Shown: positions 1 to 6,460, numbered from the stretch's first letter. The stretch: DNA of 6,840 nucleotides from JAZDDE01 sp039714435 (GCA_039714435.1 JBDLJJ010000130.1:1-6840), one strand, 5' to 3'. The notes: generated from the sequence alone by a model not told the origin. Numbers and translations: made by a program.

Positions 1-114
1 TAAGATGCCACGAGAGGCCGAAATCTCACACTTGGCGTTTCGGCCGAATCTCACGTGGGCTACTAGCGCTGGCTTTGCCCGCTCTGTGCTTGGGTTTCGG
101 CTCGCTCCGCGGGC
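1..114. other. Non-coding 3' flank with repeats
   Basis: No convincing gene is seen in these bases, which lie downstream of the minus-strand GWxTD gene. They hold a perfect 8-bp inverted repeat (GGCCGAAA at 16-23, TTTCGGCC at 38-45) and a near-direct repeat (16-29 and 42-54). A second weak stem pairs GCCCGC (77-82) with GCGGGC (109-114), directly after the minus-strand stop codon. Neither stem is followed by a T-run on the minus strand, so a canonical intrinsic terminator cannot be called. Confidence 0.5.
16..54. repeat. Overlapping inverted and direct repeat
   Basis: GGCCGAAA (16-23) and TTTCGGCC (38-45) form an 8-bp perfect stem around a 14-base loop. The sequence GGCCGAAATCTCAC (16-29) recurs as GGCCGAATCTCAC (42-54), with one A missing and a period of 26 bases. 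The hairpin lies about 70 bases past the stop codon of the minus-strand gene. It could be a T-poor transcription end or an mRNA 3' structure for that gene, or it could belong to something beyond the window edge. Confidence 0.5.
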
Positions 115-2031
115 CTAGCGGTCCGCGACGCGCAGTGGCGTGACTGACGGAAGGCTACTGACCCCCGCGGACGGTTCGGTTACCTGAATACCAAGCGTGT
201 AGGCTCCCGGTTTGGTGTCACCCAACTCCAGCCTCAGGTGGTGCCGTCCTATACCGGACCCCGGCATCGTGCCGGAGAACGCCAGACGAAACGGCAGATC
301 GTCTCGGCTCTCGGCGAACAGAGCCCTCGCATCATCCGTTCGCCCCAGCCGCAGCTCTACCTCGTATTCAGTTCCGGCGGGCAGGCCATAGGCTTCGAAA
401 TAGACGTGGACGTTGCCCTCGGTGTCCGTGATGTGGGCGGGCGTGACGCGAAGGAACGTACTCCCGTCCCTGGTCCAGCTACCGCCCATCCGCTGCGCGA
501 CCGCGATATCGCTCAACTGCGGCAGGGTCGAGATGTCAGGAGCACGAACTGTGTCCTGCACCCATGACCCATGGCCGCGGTTGTTCAGGTCTTCTACGCC
601 TAGCGAGAACGGAATCGGGCCAGGCGCCGAGCTGACGGCCAGGCGAACCGGAATCCCCGCCTCGTCGACCTGTTCGGCGTCCAGCGTCATGCGGTTCGAA
701 GCGCTATCCAGCCGAAAGCGCGATTCCGCTCGTGACGCCAGCCGGGCCTGCACGTGGTATTCGGCGCTCGTGCCGTCCTCGCCCTGGCCCGCAGCGCTGG
801 GCTGCAGTTCGCTGGCTCGCAGCGACGTCAGGAACCATATATGCCAGCGACCTTCATACGGATTCAGGAAGCGGAGCGCCTCCCAGCGCATCTCGGCGTC
901 GACGCTCACGGCCGGAACGTCGGGCACTTGCTCCAGAGCCTCGGAGGTGAAGCGGCGTGTGGCAAGTCGCATGTTGAGGTTGTGGCTGCCCGCTTCCGCC
1001 CGGTCCAGCGCGCGCTCCTGGGCATCTCGGAAGGCTCGCGGTCCCGCGGTACGTATGAGATGAGCACGCACCGAGCGTGGAATGTCGGCGTTCGCGACAT
1101 ACTTTTGAAAGTAGAGGTCGCCCGGCCGGGCGCGGGGCCCAAATGTCTCTTGGATTCGATAGTCTCCGTCGGTTGGCGTCAGTTCCATTAGCTGTTCGGT
1201 TCGGCGTTCCTGAGAGAGAAAGAAGAGCTTGTAGCCGGCGGGCCGGTAGAACACCCAGCACTTGTCGAACGTGGCCCGGAAGGTCTGGCAGGCTTCTTCA
1301 TGATCCGGCTCTCCCATCCGCACGTAGAGCAGCCCGCGATCGTCAAACCACATTCCTGGGAGCCTTCCATGATAGTCCGACATACCCGGATAGAAACGCT
1401 GCCTGGGAATCCAGTACAGGCGACGCGCCTCGCGCAAGCGCTCGTAGTGGATGCGCAGGCGCTCGTCCACCATGGTCGCCATGCGGAAGGCGCGTTCTTC
1501 GAATGCGGCCCGTAGAAAGTTGCAGATTTCGTGAGGCTCAAGGTCGGGCCACGCCTCGCGCTCGTCGGGAGTCATGAGCACAGCGAGATCGGTCCATAGT
1601 TCGGCCCTTAGCGCAGGCTTCGATCCCTCGCAGGCGCGCCAGAAGGAACGCGCCCCGCTGGCCGCATAGCCCGGCAGTCCGGATTCGAGCAGCACTCTGG
1701 CCCGCTCGAGCGATACGAGGCCCCCAGAGGGGACAATGCCCTGGATAGCGTTGAGAGCACCCAGCGCCATGTTCGTCTCTCCGGCGCGTCGCCAAAGCCG
1801 GGCAGCGGGCAGCGCGTGGGACGGATGCACAGCTTGGAAATCAGTCCAGCGGTCCAGGAGACCATGCACAGCCGCTGAATCTGGGTTGGCCCGAAAAGGG
1901 GACAGGGCGTCCTGGACGCGGGCCGGGACTCTGCCTGTCGCGTCGTCCTGCGCTGCTACCTGTTTCGGGGCACAAAGCGCGGCCAGAATTAACACTGAGG
2001 CCCAACGAACAGCCTGCCTGGAGTCAGCCAT
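115..2031 (-). CDS. Secreted GWxTD domain-containing protein
   Basis: This 638-residue exported protein has no known enzymatic activity that I can assign. The GWxTD family is named for a short motif and is common in Gemmatimonadota and Acidobacteriota. I chose the ATG at 2029-2031 because it is followed at once by a signal peptide (hydrophobic core about residues 9-22, probable cleavage V-A-A|Q after 27). It is also preceded by a purine-rich ribosome-binding stretch, GAGAAG, 7 bases upstream. An in-frame ATG 36 codons further upstream would bury the signal peptide behind an Arg/Cys-rich extension. Residues 50-200 are Ala/Leu/Arg-rich and probably helical, perhaps repeat-like. The family core is at about 205-265, with GMWFDDRGLLYVRMGEPD at 226-243 in place of the usual GWxTDRGxxYIRYGxPD. 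The C-terminal third looks beta-rich, and VHVYFEAYGL at 541-550 matches the C-terminal sandwich usual for the family. It is transcribed divergently from the rest of the window. Confidence 0.85.
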   Translation of the reverse strand: MADSRQAVRWASVLILAALCAPKQVAAQDDATGRVPARVQDALSPFRANPDSAAVHGLLDRWTDFQAVHPSHALPAARLWRRAGETNMALGALNAIQGIVPSGGLVSLERARVLLESGLPGYAASGARSFWRACEGSKPALRAELWTDLAVLMTPDEREAWPDLEPHEICNFLRAAFEERAFRMATMVDERLRIHYERLREARRLYWIPRQRFYPGMSDYHGRLPGMWFDDRGLLYVRMGEPDHEEACQTFRATFDKCWVFYRPAGYKLFFLSQERRTEQLMELTPTDGDYRIQETFGPRARPGDLYFQKYVANADIPRSVRAHLIRTAGPRAFRDAQERALDRAEAGSHNLNMRLATRRFTSEALEQVPDVPAVSVDAEMRWEALRFLNPYEGRWHIWFLTSLRASELQPSAAGQGEDGTSAEYHVQARLASRAESRFRLDSASNRMTLDAEQVDEAGIPVRLAVSSAPGPIPFSLGVEDLNNRGHGSWVQDTVRAPDISTLPQLSDIAVAQRMGGSWTRDGSTFLRVTPAHITDTEGNVHVYFEAYGLPAGTEYEVELRLGRTDDARALFAESRDDLPFRLAFSGTMPGSGIGRHHLRLELGDTKPGAYTLGIQVTEPSAGVSSLPSVTPLRVADR

Positions 2032-2033
2032 GA

Positions 2034-2044
2034 CTTCTCTTCTC
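2034..2044 (-). promoter_or_regulatory. Ribosome binding site deciding the GWxTD start
   Basis: Read on the minus strand this is GAGAAGAGAAG just before the ATG at 2031. The upstream GAGAAG is spaced 7 bases from the start. No comparable purine tract was used to support the upstream ATG at 2139, so the internal start that begins the signal peptide is preferred. Confidence 0.55.
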
Positions 2045-2214
2045 GTCCGGCGTAAACCACTGCACACCCTATCGCGGCTGAGCCTGATCACCCGACACAA
2101 TAACACATTACAAGGTAAACCAGTTTCCCCGTGTCGCATTTTAGCCTCTGGGTGCGCATTGTGGAGATGAAAGCATTACAATCGTGAGGGGTTGGGAACG
2201 GGCGATATATTCCT

Positions 2215-2223
2215 AAGGAAGGA
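2215..2223 (+). promoter_or_regulatory. Strong ribosome binding site
   Basis: AAGGAAGGA ends 10 bases before the ATG at 2234. It supports that ATG over the in-frame ATG five codons later at 2249, which would be 25 bases away. Confidence 0.7.
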
Positions 2224-2233
2224 CTAAGTAACG

Positions 2234-2965
2234 ATGCGAAACTCCATTATGTATCGGACACTCTTCTCGGGCGCGCTGCTTCTGGCACTGGTCAGCCCGG
2301 CCCTGGGACAGGACGAGATGCCGGTTTCCGGCACCGACGGAACGACCTCCGTCGACCTGGCCTTCATCACGCACCTTGACGCCGACCTGCCCGAGCAGGA
2401 TGTCTTCATCGAGCGGGTGGAGGGTTCCGGCGAGGTATTCCGTGTTACCAAGGGCGACCACAACATGGGTGCTCCGTTGTTCGCGGCGGCTGAAATGATC
2501 GAACACGATCCTGCTAATCCGGACGCCGTCGGACCGCATCCGAAGGGCAGATCGCTCGGCATGACGCTGGGCGAGTGGCTCAAGCATCAGGGCACGGGCA
2601 CGTACACCTGCACGGACGGTGCGGGATCGCTCGACGTTTCCTTCACGGGCCTGGTTCCCAACGGTGTCTACACGATGTGGCATGCCTTCGTCGTGATGCC
2701 GCACAATCCGAAGACCGGCATTCTCGAGCTGCCGCTGGGCGAGCGTGACGGTTCCGACGCAGCGTTTACTGCTGATGCCGATGGCAACGCGTCATTCGTG
2801 CGCAACTTCAAGCCGTGTCTCCAGATGTCGGACACCTGGACGACAGCCATGCTGGCTCTCAACTACCACAGTGACGGTGAGACGTACGGCGCGTACGCGG
2901 GACAGTTCGGGATCTACGCTCACATTCCGCTGTTCCTGATTTTGCCGAATCGAGAAGGCATTTAG
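2234..2965 (+). CDS. Secreted protein of unknown function
   Basis: This 243-residue protein has a clear Sec signal peptide: hydrophobic core about 10-22 and probable cleavage A-L-G|Q after residue 25. I do not recognise a named domain. The mature part is acidic and holds two cysteines, Cys126 (in TYTCTDG) and Cys195 (in FKPCLQM), which could form one disulfide. It has many histidines (47, 76, 91, 102, 118, 150, 157, 212, 230) and tryptophans at 115, 149 and 202. Blocks at 132-150 (SLDVSFTGLVPNGVYTMWH) and 210-227 (NYHSDGETYG, then AGQFGIY) resemble conserved blocks I recall in unnamed secreted beta-sandwich-like proteins of archaea and bacteria. That resemblance is from memory and is weak evidence. 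The gene starts a plus-strand cluster and precedes an exported diheme peroxidase by 64 bases. This suggests, without proof, that it is a partner, substrate or metal-binding accessory of that enzyme. Confidence 0.8.
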   Translation: MRNSIMYRTLFSGALLLALVSPALGQDEMPVSGTDGTTSVDLAFITHLDADLPEQDVFIERVEGSGEVFRVTKGDHNMGAPLFAAAEMIEHDPANPDAVGPHPKGRSLGMTLGEWLKHQGTGTYTCTDGAGSLDVSFTGLVPNGVYTMWHAFVVMPHNPKTGILELPLGERDGSDAAFTADADGNASFVRNFKPCLQMSDTWTTAMLALNYHSDGETYGAYAGQFGIYAHIPLFLILPNREGI

Positions 2966-2979
2966 GGTTTTTCACGGAC

Positions 2980-3012
2980 TGTACGGCGCCTGCCCGGTGC
3001 GGGCGCCGTACA
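2980..3012. repeat. GC-rich 11-bp palindrome between two genes
   Basis: TGTACGGCGCC (2980-2990) and GGCGCCGTACA (3002-3012) are perfect reverse complements around an 11-base spacer. The element starts 14 bases after the stop of the secreted-protein gene and ends 17 bases before the peroxidase ATG. In RNA it would form a very stable hairpin. No T-run follows it on either strand, so it is not a textbook terminator. It could protect the upstream mRNA 3' end, attenuate transcription, or act as an operator. It does not cover the ribosome-binding site at 3019-3022. Confidence 0.7.
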
Positions 3013-3018
3013 ACCAAC

Positions 3019-3022
3019 GAGG
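3019..3022 (+). promoter_or_regulatory. Ribosome binding site deciding the peroxidase start
   Basis: GAGG lies 7 bases before the ATG at 3030. The alternative in-frame GTG at 2997 sits inside the loop of the 2980-3012 palindrome and would add 11 residues ahead of the signal peptide, so the ATG is preferred. Confidence 0.6.
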
Positions 3023-3029
3023 CTTGATT

Positions 3030-4511
3030 ATGAAGCGCATATATGGAGTACTCGTCGCTGCGGCCGCGATCGTAATCGCGGGCAGTACCACTGAAGACAG
3101 GGCCCTTCGAACGGCCGGGATCCCGGATCCCGTTACGGACGCCGATTACTACGAGGCGGGCCACGCCTCAGCGGCCAAGGTGGAGTTGGGCCGGCTGCTG
3201 TTCTTCGACAAGATCCTCAGCGGCAACAAGAACATCTCATGCGCCACCTGCCACCACCCGGCGCAGGCTACGTCAGATGGACTGGCTCTCGGGATCGGTG
3301 AGGGCGCCAGCGGTCTGGGGCCCGACCGGCGGCCGGGCGACACGGAGTCTACGGCGGTCCACGCCCGTATTCCTCGCAACTCGCCCGCTCTGTTCAATGT
3401 GGGAGCCGCTGAATTCACCCGGATGTTCCATGACGGCCGGGTAGAAACTGACCCAAACGAGTACTTCGAAGGCGGATTTGTCACACCGGCGCGCTGGAAG
3501 CTGAAGACCGGACTGGAGAACGTGCTCGCAGCCCAGGCCATGTTCCCCGTGACGTCGCAGCACGAGATGGCGGGCCAGAAGGGTGAGAACTCTATCTCAG
3601 AGGCCGTAACGCTCGCCAACGTAGCCGGAAAGGGTGGCGTATGGGAGCAGCTGGGGGGGCGCCTCCAGGCGAGTTCCGGGTATGTGGAGCGATTTCAGGC
3701 GGCCTTCCCGGACCAGGTCTTGGAAGCTGGCGACATCACCTACGTGCTCGCTGCGAACGCCATAGCGGCGTTCGAAACAGAGGCGTTTCGGTCTGATGAC
3801 AGCCCGTACGACGAATTCCTGCGCGGAGAGTCAAATAGCCTGAGTTCCGAGGCTAAGCGCGGGATGGATCTGTTCTACGGCAAGGCGCAGTGCAGCTCCT
3901 GTCACAGCGGAAAGTTCCAGACAGACCACGATTTCCACGCCATCGCCATGCCACAGATCGGACCGGGCAAAGCCGACGGCAACAGTGCCAACTACCGGAC
4001 AGGTAGCGGCGAGCACGCGGTTCTGGAAGACTTCGGCCGGGGCCGGGAGACCGTGCGCCCTGAGGACAATTTCAAGTTCAGAACTCCGTCGCTGCGCAAC
4101 GTAGAGTTGACTGGTCCCTGGGGTCACTCGGGGGCCTATGCGGATTTAGAGGCCGTGGTCAGGCATCACCTGGATCCGGTCGCTTCGCTCGAGCGCTACG
4201 AGTTGGACGACGGCCTCCTGCCAGAGCTGGGCAACCTCCTCGAACTGGTGGGGGTGGGGTCGAAGTTCAGTCACGAGTGGTTGACCGGTGATCGGCTGCA
4301 GGGGTTCATGATGCGGGACTCGTGGGTGCAGAGTCACGACGAGCTGCGGGGCCGGATAGCCGCCGCCAACGAGCTCGAACCGATGGATCTGTCAGACGCG
4401 GAAGTTGCGGATTTGATGGAGTTTCTGGGCAGCCTGACCGGCGAATCGGCACGCGATCTGATGCATGTCGTGCCCGAGGCCGTGCCCAGTGGTCTGCCGG
4501 TAGCAGACTAA
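3030..4511 (+). CDS. Diheme cytochrome c peroxidase / MauG-family protein
   Basis: This 493-residue exported diheme c-type cytochrome belongs to the bacterial CcpA/MauG superfamily, whose members reduce hydrogen peroxide or oxidise protein substrates in the periplasm. A signal peptide spans about residues 1-20 (hydrophobic core 5-17). The two heme sites are CATCH at 71-75 and CSSCH at 288-292. Other family landmarks are RNSPALFNV (116-124), FHDGR (133-137), the HEM turn at 178-180 and RTPSLRNV (351-358), followed by GPWGHSGAY (362-370). Glu179 probably matches the conserved active-site Glu. DLSDAEVADLMEFLGSLTG (453-471) is the usual C-terminal helix. At the position after the LEAVV stretch where CcpA has Met and MauG has Tyr as a heme ligand, this protein has His380 (HH at 379-380). 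The heme motifs lie 217 residues apart, which I recall as longer than in classical CcpA. It is followed after 16 bases by the DoxX-like gene. Whether it is a true peroxidase or a MauG-like oxidase cannot be decided from sequence alone. Confidence 0.92.
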   Translation: MKRIYGVLVAAAAIVIAGSTTEDRALRTAGIPDPVTDADYYEAGHASAAKVELGRLLFFDKILSGNKNISCATCHHPAQATSDGLALGIGEGASGLGPDRRPGDTESTAVHARIPRNSPALFNVGAAEFTRMFHDGRVETDPNEYFEGGFVTPARWKLKTGLENVLAAQAMFPVTSQHEMAGQKGENSISEAVTLANVAGKGGVWEQLGGRLQASSGYVERFQAAFPDQVLEAGDITYVLAANAIAAFETEAFRSDDSPYDEFLRGESNSLSSEAKRGMDLFYGKAQCSSCHSGKFQTDHDFHAIAMPQIGPGKADGNSANYRTGSGEHAVLEDFGRGRETVRPEDNFKFRTPSLRNVELTGPWGHSGAYADLEAVVRHHLDPVASLERYELDDGLLPELGNLLELVGVGSKFSHEWLTGDRLQGFMMRDSWVQSHDELRGRIAAANELEPMDLSDAEVADLMEFLGSLTGESARDLMHVVPEAVPSGLPVAD

Positions 4512-4527
4512 GAGCGGGGGGATCGAG

Positions 4528-5076
4528 ATGCGCGACAAGAGCGGGATAGCGCAGCGGCTGGACGCTCTCGACGCCCGGGTTGCTGGCTGGAACGCGCGTC
4601 ACGGAGTAGCCGCTCTGCGCATTTCCCTGGGCGTCGTGTTCCTGTGGTTCGGCCTGCTCAAGGTGTTTCCGGGCGTAAGCCCCGCGGAGGATCTAGCGGG
4701 TCAGACAATCCAGGCACTGACGGGAGGTCTGGTGATTCCTTCCGTTGGTGTGCCTGTCCTTGGCGTGTGGGAGTCTCTGATCGGCCTCGGCCTCATCAGC
4801 GGAAAGGCTTTGCGGATAACGCTGATACTGCTGTTTGTACAGATGGCCGGCACCATTACTCCGCTCTTCCTGTTCCCCGGCGACGTGTTCGTCCGGGCGC
4901 CCTTCGTTCCCACGTTGGTCGGCCAGTACATCATCAAGAACGTGGTGCTCGTAAGCGCCGCTATAGTGGTAGGAGCGACGGTCCGGGGAGGTAAACTCCG
5001 GGCCGAAACGACGAGCGAATTCTTCATGCGCCTCAAGGACGCGGGTGACCGGGTGATCGACGAAAGCGCCGGCTAG
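4528..5076 (+). CDS. DoxX-like membrane protein
   Basis: This 182-residue protein has four predicted membrane helices at about 27-48, 68-90, 94-116 and 131-152, with a charged amphipathic start and a charged cytoplasmic-type tail (153-182). The first helix, with RISLGVVFLWFGLLKVFPG (31-49) followed by SPAEDLA, is typical of the DoxX/DUF417-like superfamily. Founding DoxX proteins are subunits of an archaeal thiosulfate:quinone oxidoreductase, but most bacterial members have no assigned reaction, so only a general membrane or redox-associated role can be offered. The ATG at 4528 has a GGGGGGA tract about 5 bases upstream and lies 16 bases after the peroxidase stop codon. The two are therefore almost certainly cotranscribed. 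No cysteines are present, so disulfide exchange by this protein itself is unlikely. The exact subfamily (DoxX versus DUF417) is uncertain. Confidence 0.82.
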   Translation: MRDKSGIAQRLDALDARVAGWNARHGVAALRISLGVVFLWFGLLKVFPGVSPAEDLAGQTIQALTGGLVIPSVGVPVLGVWESLIGLGLISGKALRITLILLFVQMAGTITPLFLFPGDVFVRAPFVPTLVGQYIIKNVVLVSAAIVVGATVRGGKLRAETTSEFFMRLKDAGDRVIDESAG

Positions 5077-5209
5077 GGGTGTCGCCGGGACGATAGGACC
5101 GTCTCTTGCATCTGCCTCGGTTTGGTGGTTTTCGCATAATGCCATATTTTATAGTTCTGGTTGGGGTCGGGAAGAAGGGTTCCGGGTCGTTCTAGAAAGA
5201 GGCTAAAGT
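5077..5209 (+). promoter_or_regulatory. Intergenic region with possible promoter
   Basis: This gap follows the DoxX-like gene. Near its start GGGACG (5087-5092) can pair with CGTCTC (5100-5105, one G-U), but only two T residues follow, so any terminator is weak. A locally AT-rich stretch holds TTGGTG (5122-5127) and TATTTT (5145-5150) with 17-base spacing, a plausible sigma-70-like promoter. CATAAT (5135-5140) is a closer -10 match but has no -35 at the right distance. AAAGAGG (5196-5202) is the ribosome-binding site, 7 bases before the ATG at 5210. The perfect palindrome TTCTAGAA (5190-5197) overlaps its start and could be an operator half or chance. Confidence 0.4.
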
Positions 5210-6445
5210 ATGTCTTTCAGATCATTTACAGCCTGTCTGGCTGGCATTGCATTCCTTGCCGCTTGCGACAACGCTACACAACCGGCACCGCCTGAATCGT
5301 CCCAGTCTTCCGAGCCCACAGTATTCGCTCCACCGGCAGGTCAGACTGTCCAGCTGTACGAGCAGGATGCGATGCGGGCCGCGGTCAGAGCTCAGGAAAG
5401 AAAGACCCCGGAAATAATGCGGGTCGATGGGGTCATAGGCACCGCGGTAGGCATGGGAGCCAATGGCGAGCCCGTTGTGACGGTGCTGACCAAGACGGAC
5501 CGTTACGGAGGGCTGCCCGCCCGAGTGGACGGGATCCCGGTCGAAGTCATGGTCATCGGCGAGGTCTTCGCTCTCGGGCGCATGCCCGCGGCTCAGGAAG
5601 CGAAGGTAGCGCAAGAAGCCAGCATCGCGCAGGAGGTTCCCCGCGAGCGCGGCAACAGGCCTGTGGAGCCATTCGCCAAACCGACCTGCGGTGTCGGACA
5701 GCTTCCCGATTGTCCGCCCGATCCCGGCGGTGGCGACCCGCCACCGCCGCTCAACGAGCGTCATCCGCGGCCGGTCCCGATCGGTGTCTCGACCGGACAC
5801 CCGACCATTACTGCCGGCACTATCGGGGCGCGCGTAATCAGAACGGACCCGACTGACAACAGGCTCTTCGCCATGAGCAATAACCATGTCTACGCGGCGA
5901 TCAACAACTTCGATCTGTTTGGAACCGCTGTGATCCAACCAGGATCGTTCGACGGCGGCGCGAGTCCGGCCGACGACATTGGCACCCTTTGGGCCTTCGT
6001 GCCCATTAATTTCGCCGGCTGCAACGTGATGGACGTAGCCATGGCCGAGACTACGGCGGCGGATGTAGGCAATTCTACGCCCGACGGCATCGGTTACGGA
6101 ACGCCACGATCAGCGACTATGGCGGCGGCTCCCGGTATGGCGGTCAAGAAAGTGGGCCGGACGACCGGTTTCACGAAGGGAACGGTGTCAGCCGTAAACG
6201 CTACGCTGTTTGTTAATTATGGAACGCCGGGGTTGGCATGCTTTGTCGGTCAGGTGGTGATTGGCTCAGGATTCAGCGGCGGCGGCGACTCCGGGTCACT
6301 CATCGTCGTGGATGGAAAAGGACGCAACCGTAATAATGATCGGAAACCGGTGGGACTTCTGTTCGCGGGCTCGGTATCTTCAACCATCGCCAATCCTATC
6401 GGTCCAGTCCTGGACGTGATGCAGATCACGATCGACGGCGACTGA
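5210..6445 (+). CDS. Lipoprotein trypsin/Nal1-like serine protease
   Basis: This 411-residue predicted lipoprotein ends in a chymotrypsin-fold serine peptidase domain. A signal peptide with lipobox L-A-A-C puts the lipidated cysteine at residue 19, followed by Asp20. In enterobacteria Asp at +2 favours inner-membrane retention; whether that rule applies here is unknown. A low-complexity stretch (20-45) leads to a small domain at 69-122 (VDGVIGTAVG, then GEPVVTV, then GIPVEVMVIGE). Next come three AQE hexapeptide repeats (128-143) and a Pro/Gly-rich linker (163-189). The peptidase domain runs from about 195 to 411. The catalytic triad is His226 (SNNHVY), Asp275 (NVMDVAMAE) and Ser361 (GGGDSGSL). 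VGRTTGFTKGTV (315-326) and VGLLFAGS (381-388) are typical of the fold. All three catalytic residues are present, so it should be active. Cys160/Cys168 and Cys271/Cys344 could form disulfides. The pattern SNNHV, then IQPG, then DIGTL resembles Nal1-like proteases. The substrate is unknown. Confidence 0.85.
   Translation: MSFRSFTACLAGIAFLAACDNATQPAPPESSQSSEPTVFAPPAGQTVQLYEQDAMRAAVRAQERKTPEIMRVDGVIGTAVGMGANGEPVVTVLTKTDRYGGLPARVDGIPVEVMVIGEVFALGRMPAAQEAKVAQEASIAQEVPRERGNRPVEPFAKPTCGVGQLPDCPPDPGGGDPPPPLNERHPRPVPIGVSTGHPTITAGTIGARVIRTDPTDNRLFAMSNNHVYAAINNFDLFGTAVIQPGSFDGGASPADDIGTLWAFVPINFAGCNVMDVAMAETTAADVGNSTPDGIGYGTPRSATMAAAPGMAVKKVGRTTGFTKGTVSAVNATLFVNYGTPGLACFVGQVVIGSGFSGGGDSGSLIVVDGKGRNRNNDRKPVGLLFAGSVSSTIANPIGPVLDVMQITIDGD
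5591..5641 (+). repeat. Three in-frame 18-base repeats (AQE hexapeptides)
   Basis: Within the protease gene, units starting at 5591, 5609 and 5627 encode AQEAKV, AQEASI and AQEVP. The DNA has diverged at synonymous sites (gctcaggaa, gcgcaagaa, gcgcaggag), so this is an old or selected repeat rather than a fresh slippage product. It forms a short, probably helical spacer between the small N-terminal domain and the proline-rich linker. Confidence 0.7.
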
Positions 6446-6460
6446 TATCGAGGTGTGGCC

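Larger units (their letters stand above)
2032..2233. promoter_or_regulatory. Divergent intergenic region with possible promoters
   Basis: This region of about 200 bases separates two divergent genes and is visibly richer in A and T than the coding DNA around it (for example 2096-2120 and 2165-2182). On the plus strand TACAAT (2177-2182) is a 5/6 match to a -10 element but has no good -35. TATATT (2206-2211) is another candidate but lies very close to the ribosome-binding site. On the minus strand the complement of 2108-2113 reads TTGTAA, and the hexamer shifted by one base is TGTAAT, another possible -10. The octamer CATTACAA occurs twice in direct orientation (2106-2113 and 2174-2181). Promoters for both genes must lie here or further upstream, but their exact positions are not certain. 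Confidence 0.4.

Noticed and set aside
413..1063. Plus-strand 216-codon open frame opposite the GWxTD gene
   Set aside because: It lies wholly antisense to a well supported exported protein. Its product is Ser/Arg/Ala-rich with no domain or signal, as expected for a shadow frame in GC-rich DNA.
2032..2139. N-terminal extension of the GWxTD protein to the ATG at 2139
   Set aside because: The extra 36 residues are Arg- and Cys-rich and precede a clear signal peptide. The internal ATG has a nearby ribosome-binding stretch.
2234..2965. MbnP-like metal-binding protein paired with a MauG-like enzyme
   Set aside because: MbnP relatives carry a four-cysteine motif. This mature protein has only two cysteines (126 and 195), so identity with that family is not supported; only the gene arrangement is similar.
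2997..3029. GTG start for the peroxidase at 2997
   Set aside because: It overlaps the palindrome and adds residues before the signal peptide, while the ATG at 3030 has a GAGG at proper spacing.
3651..3660. Run of seven G in the peroxidase gene as a frameshift site
   Set aside because: The reading frame stays open with family motifs on both sides, so there is no sign of a programmed or erroneous shift.
5087..5111. Intrinsic terminator after the DoxX-like gene
   Set aside because: The stem is six pairs including one G-U, and only two T residues follow, so a functional terminator cannot be asserted.
5222..5938. Minus-strand 238-codon open frame opposite the serine protease gene
   Set aside because: Its Arg/Gly-rich product has no recognisable motif, and the plus strand carries a lipobox and the full catalytic triad in the correct frame.
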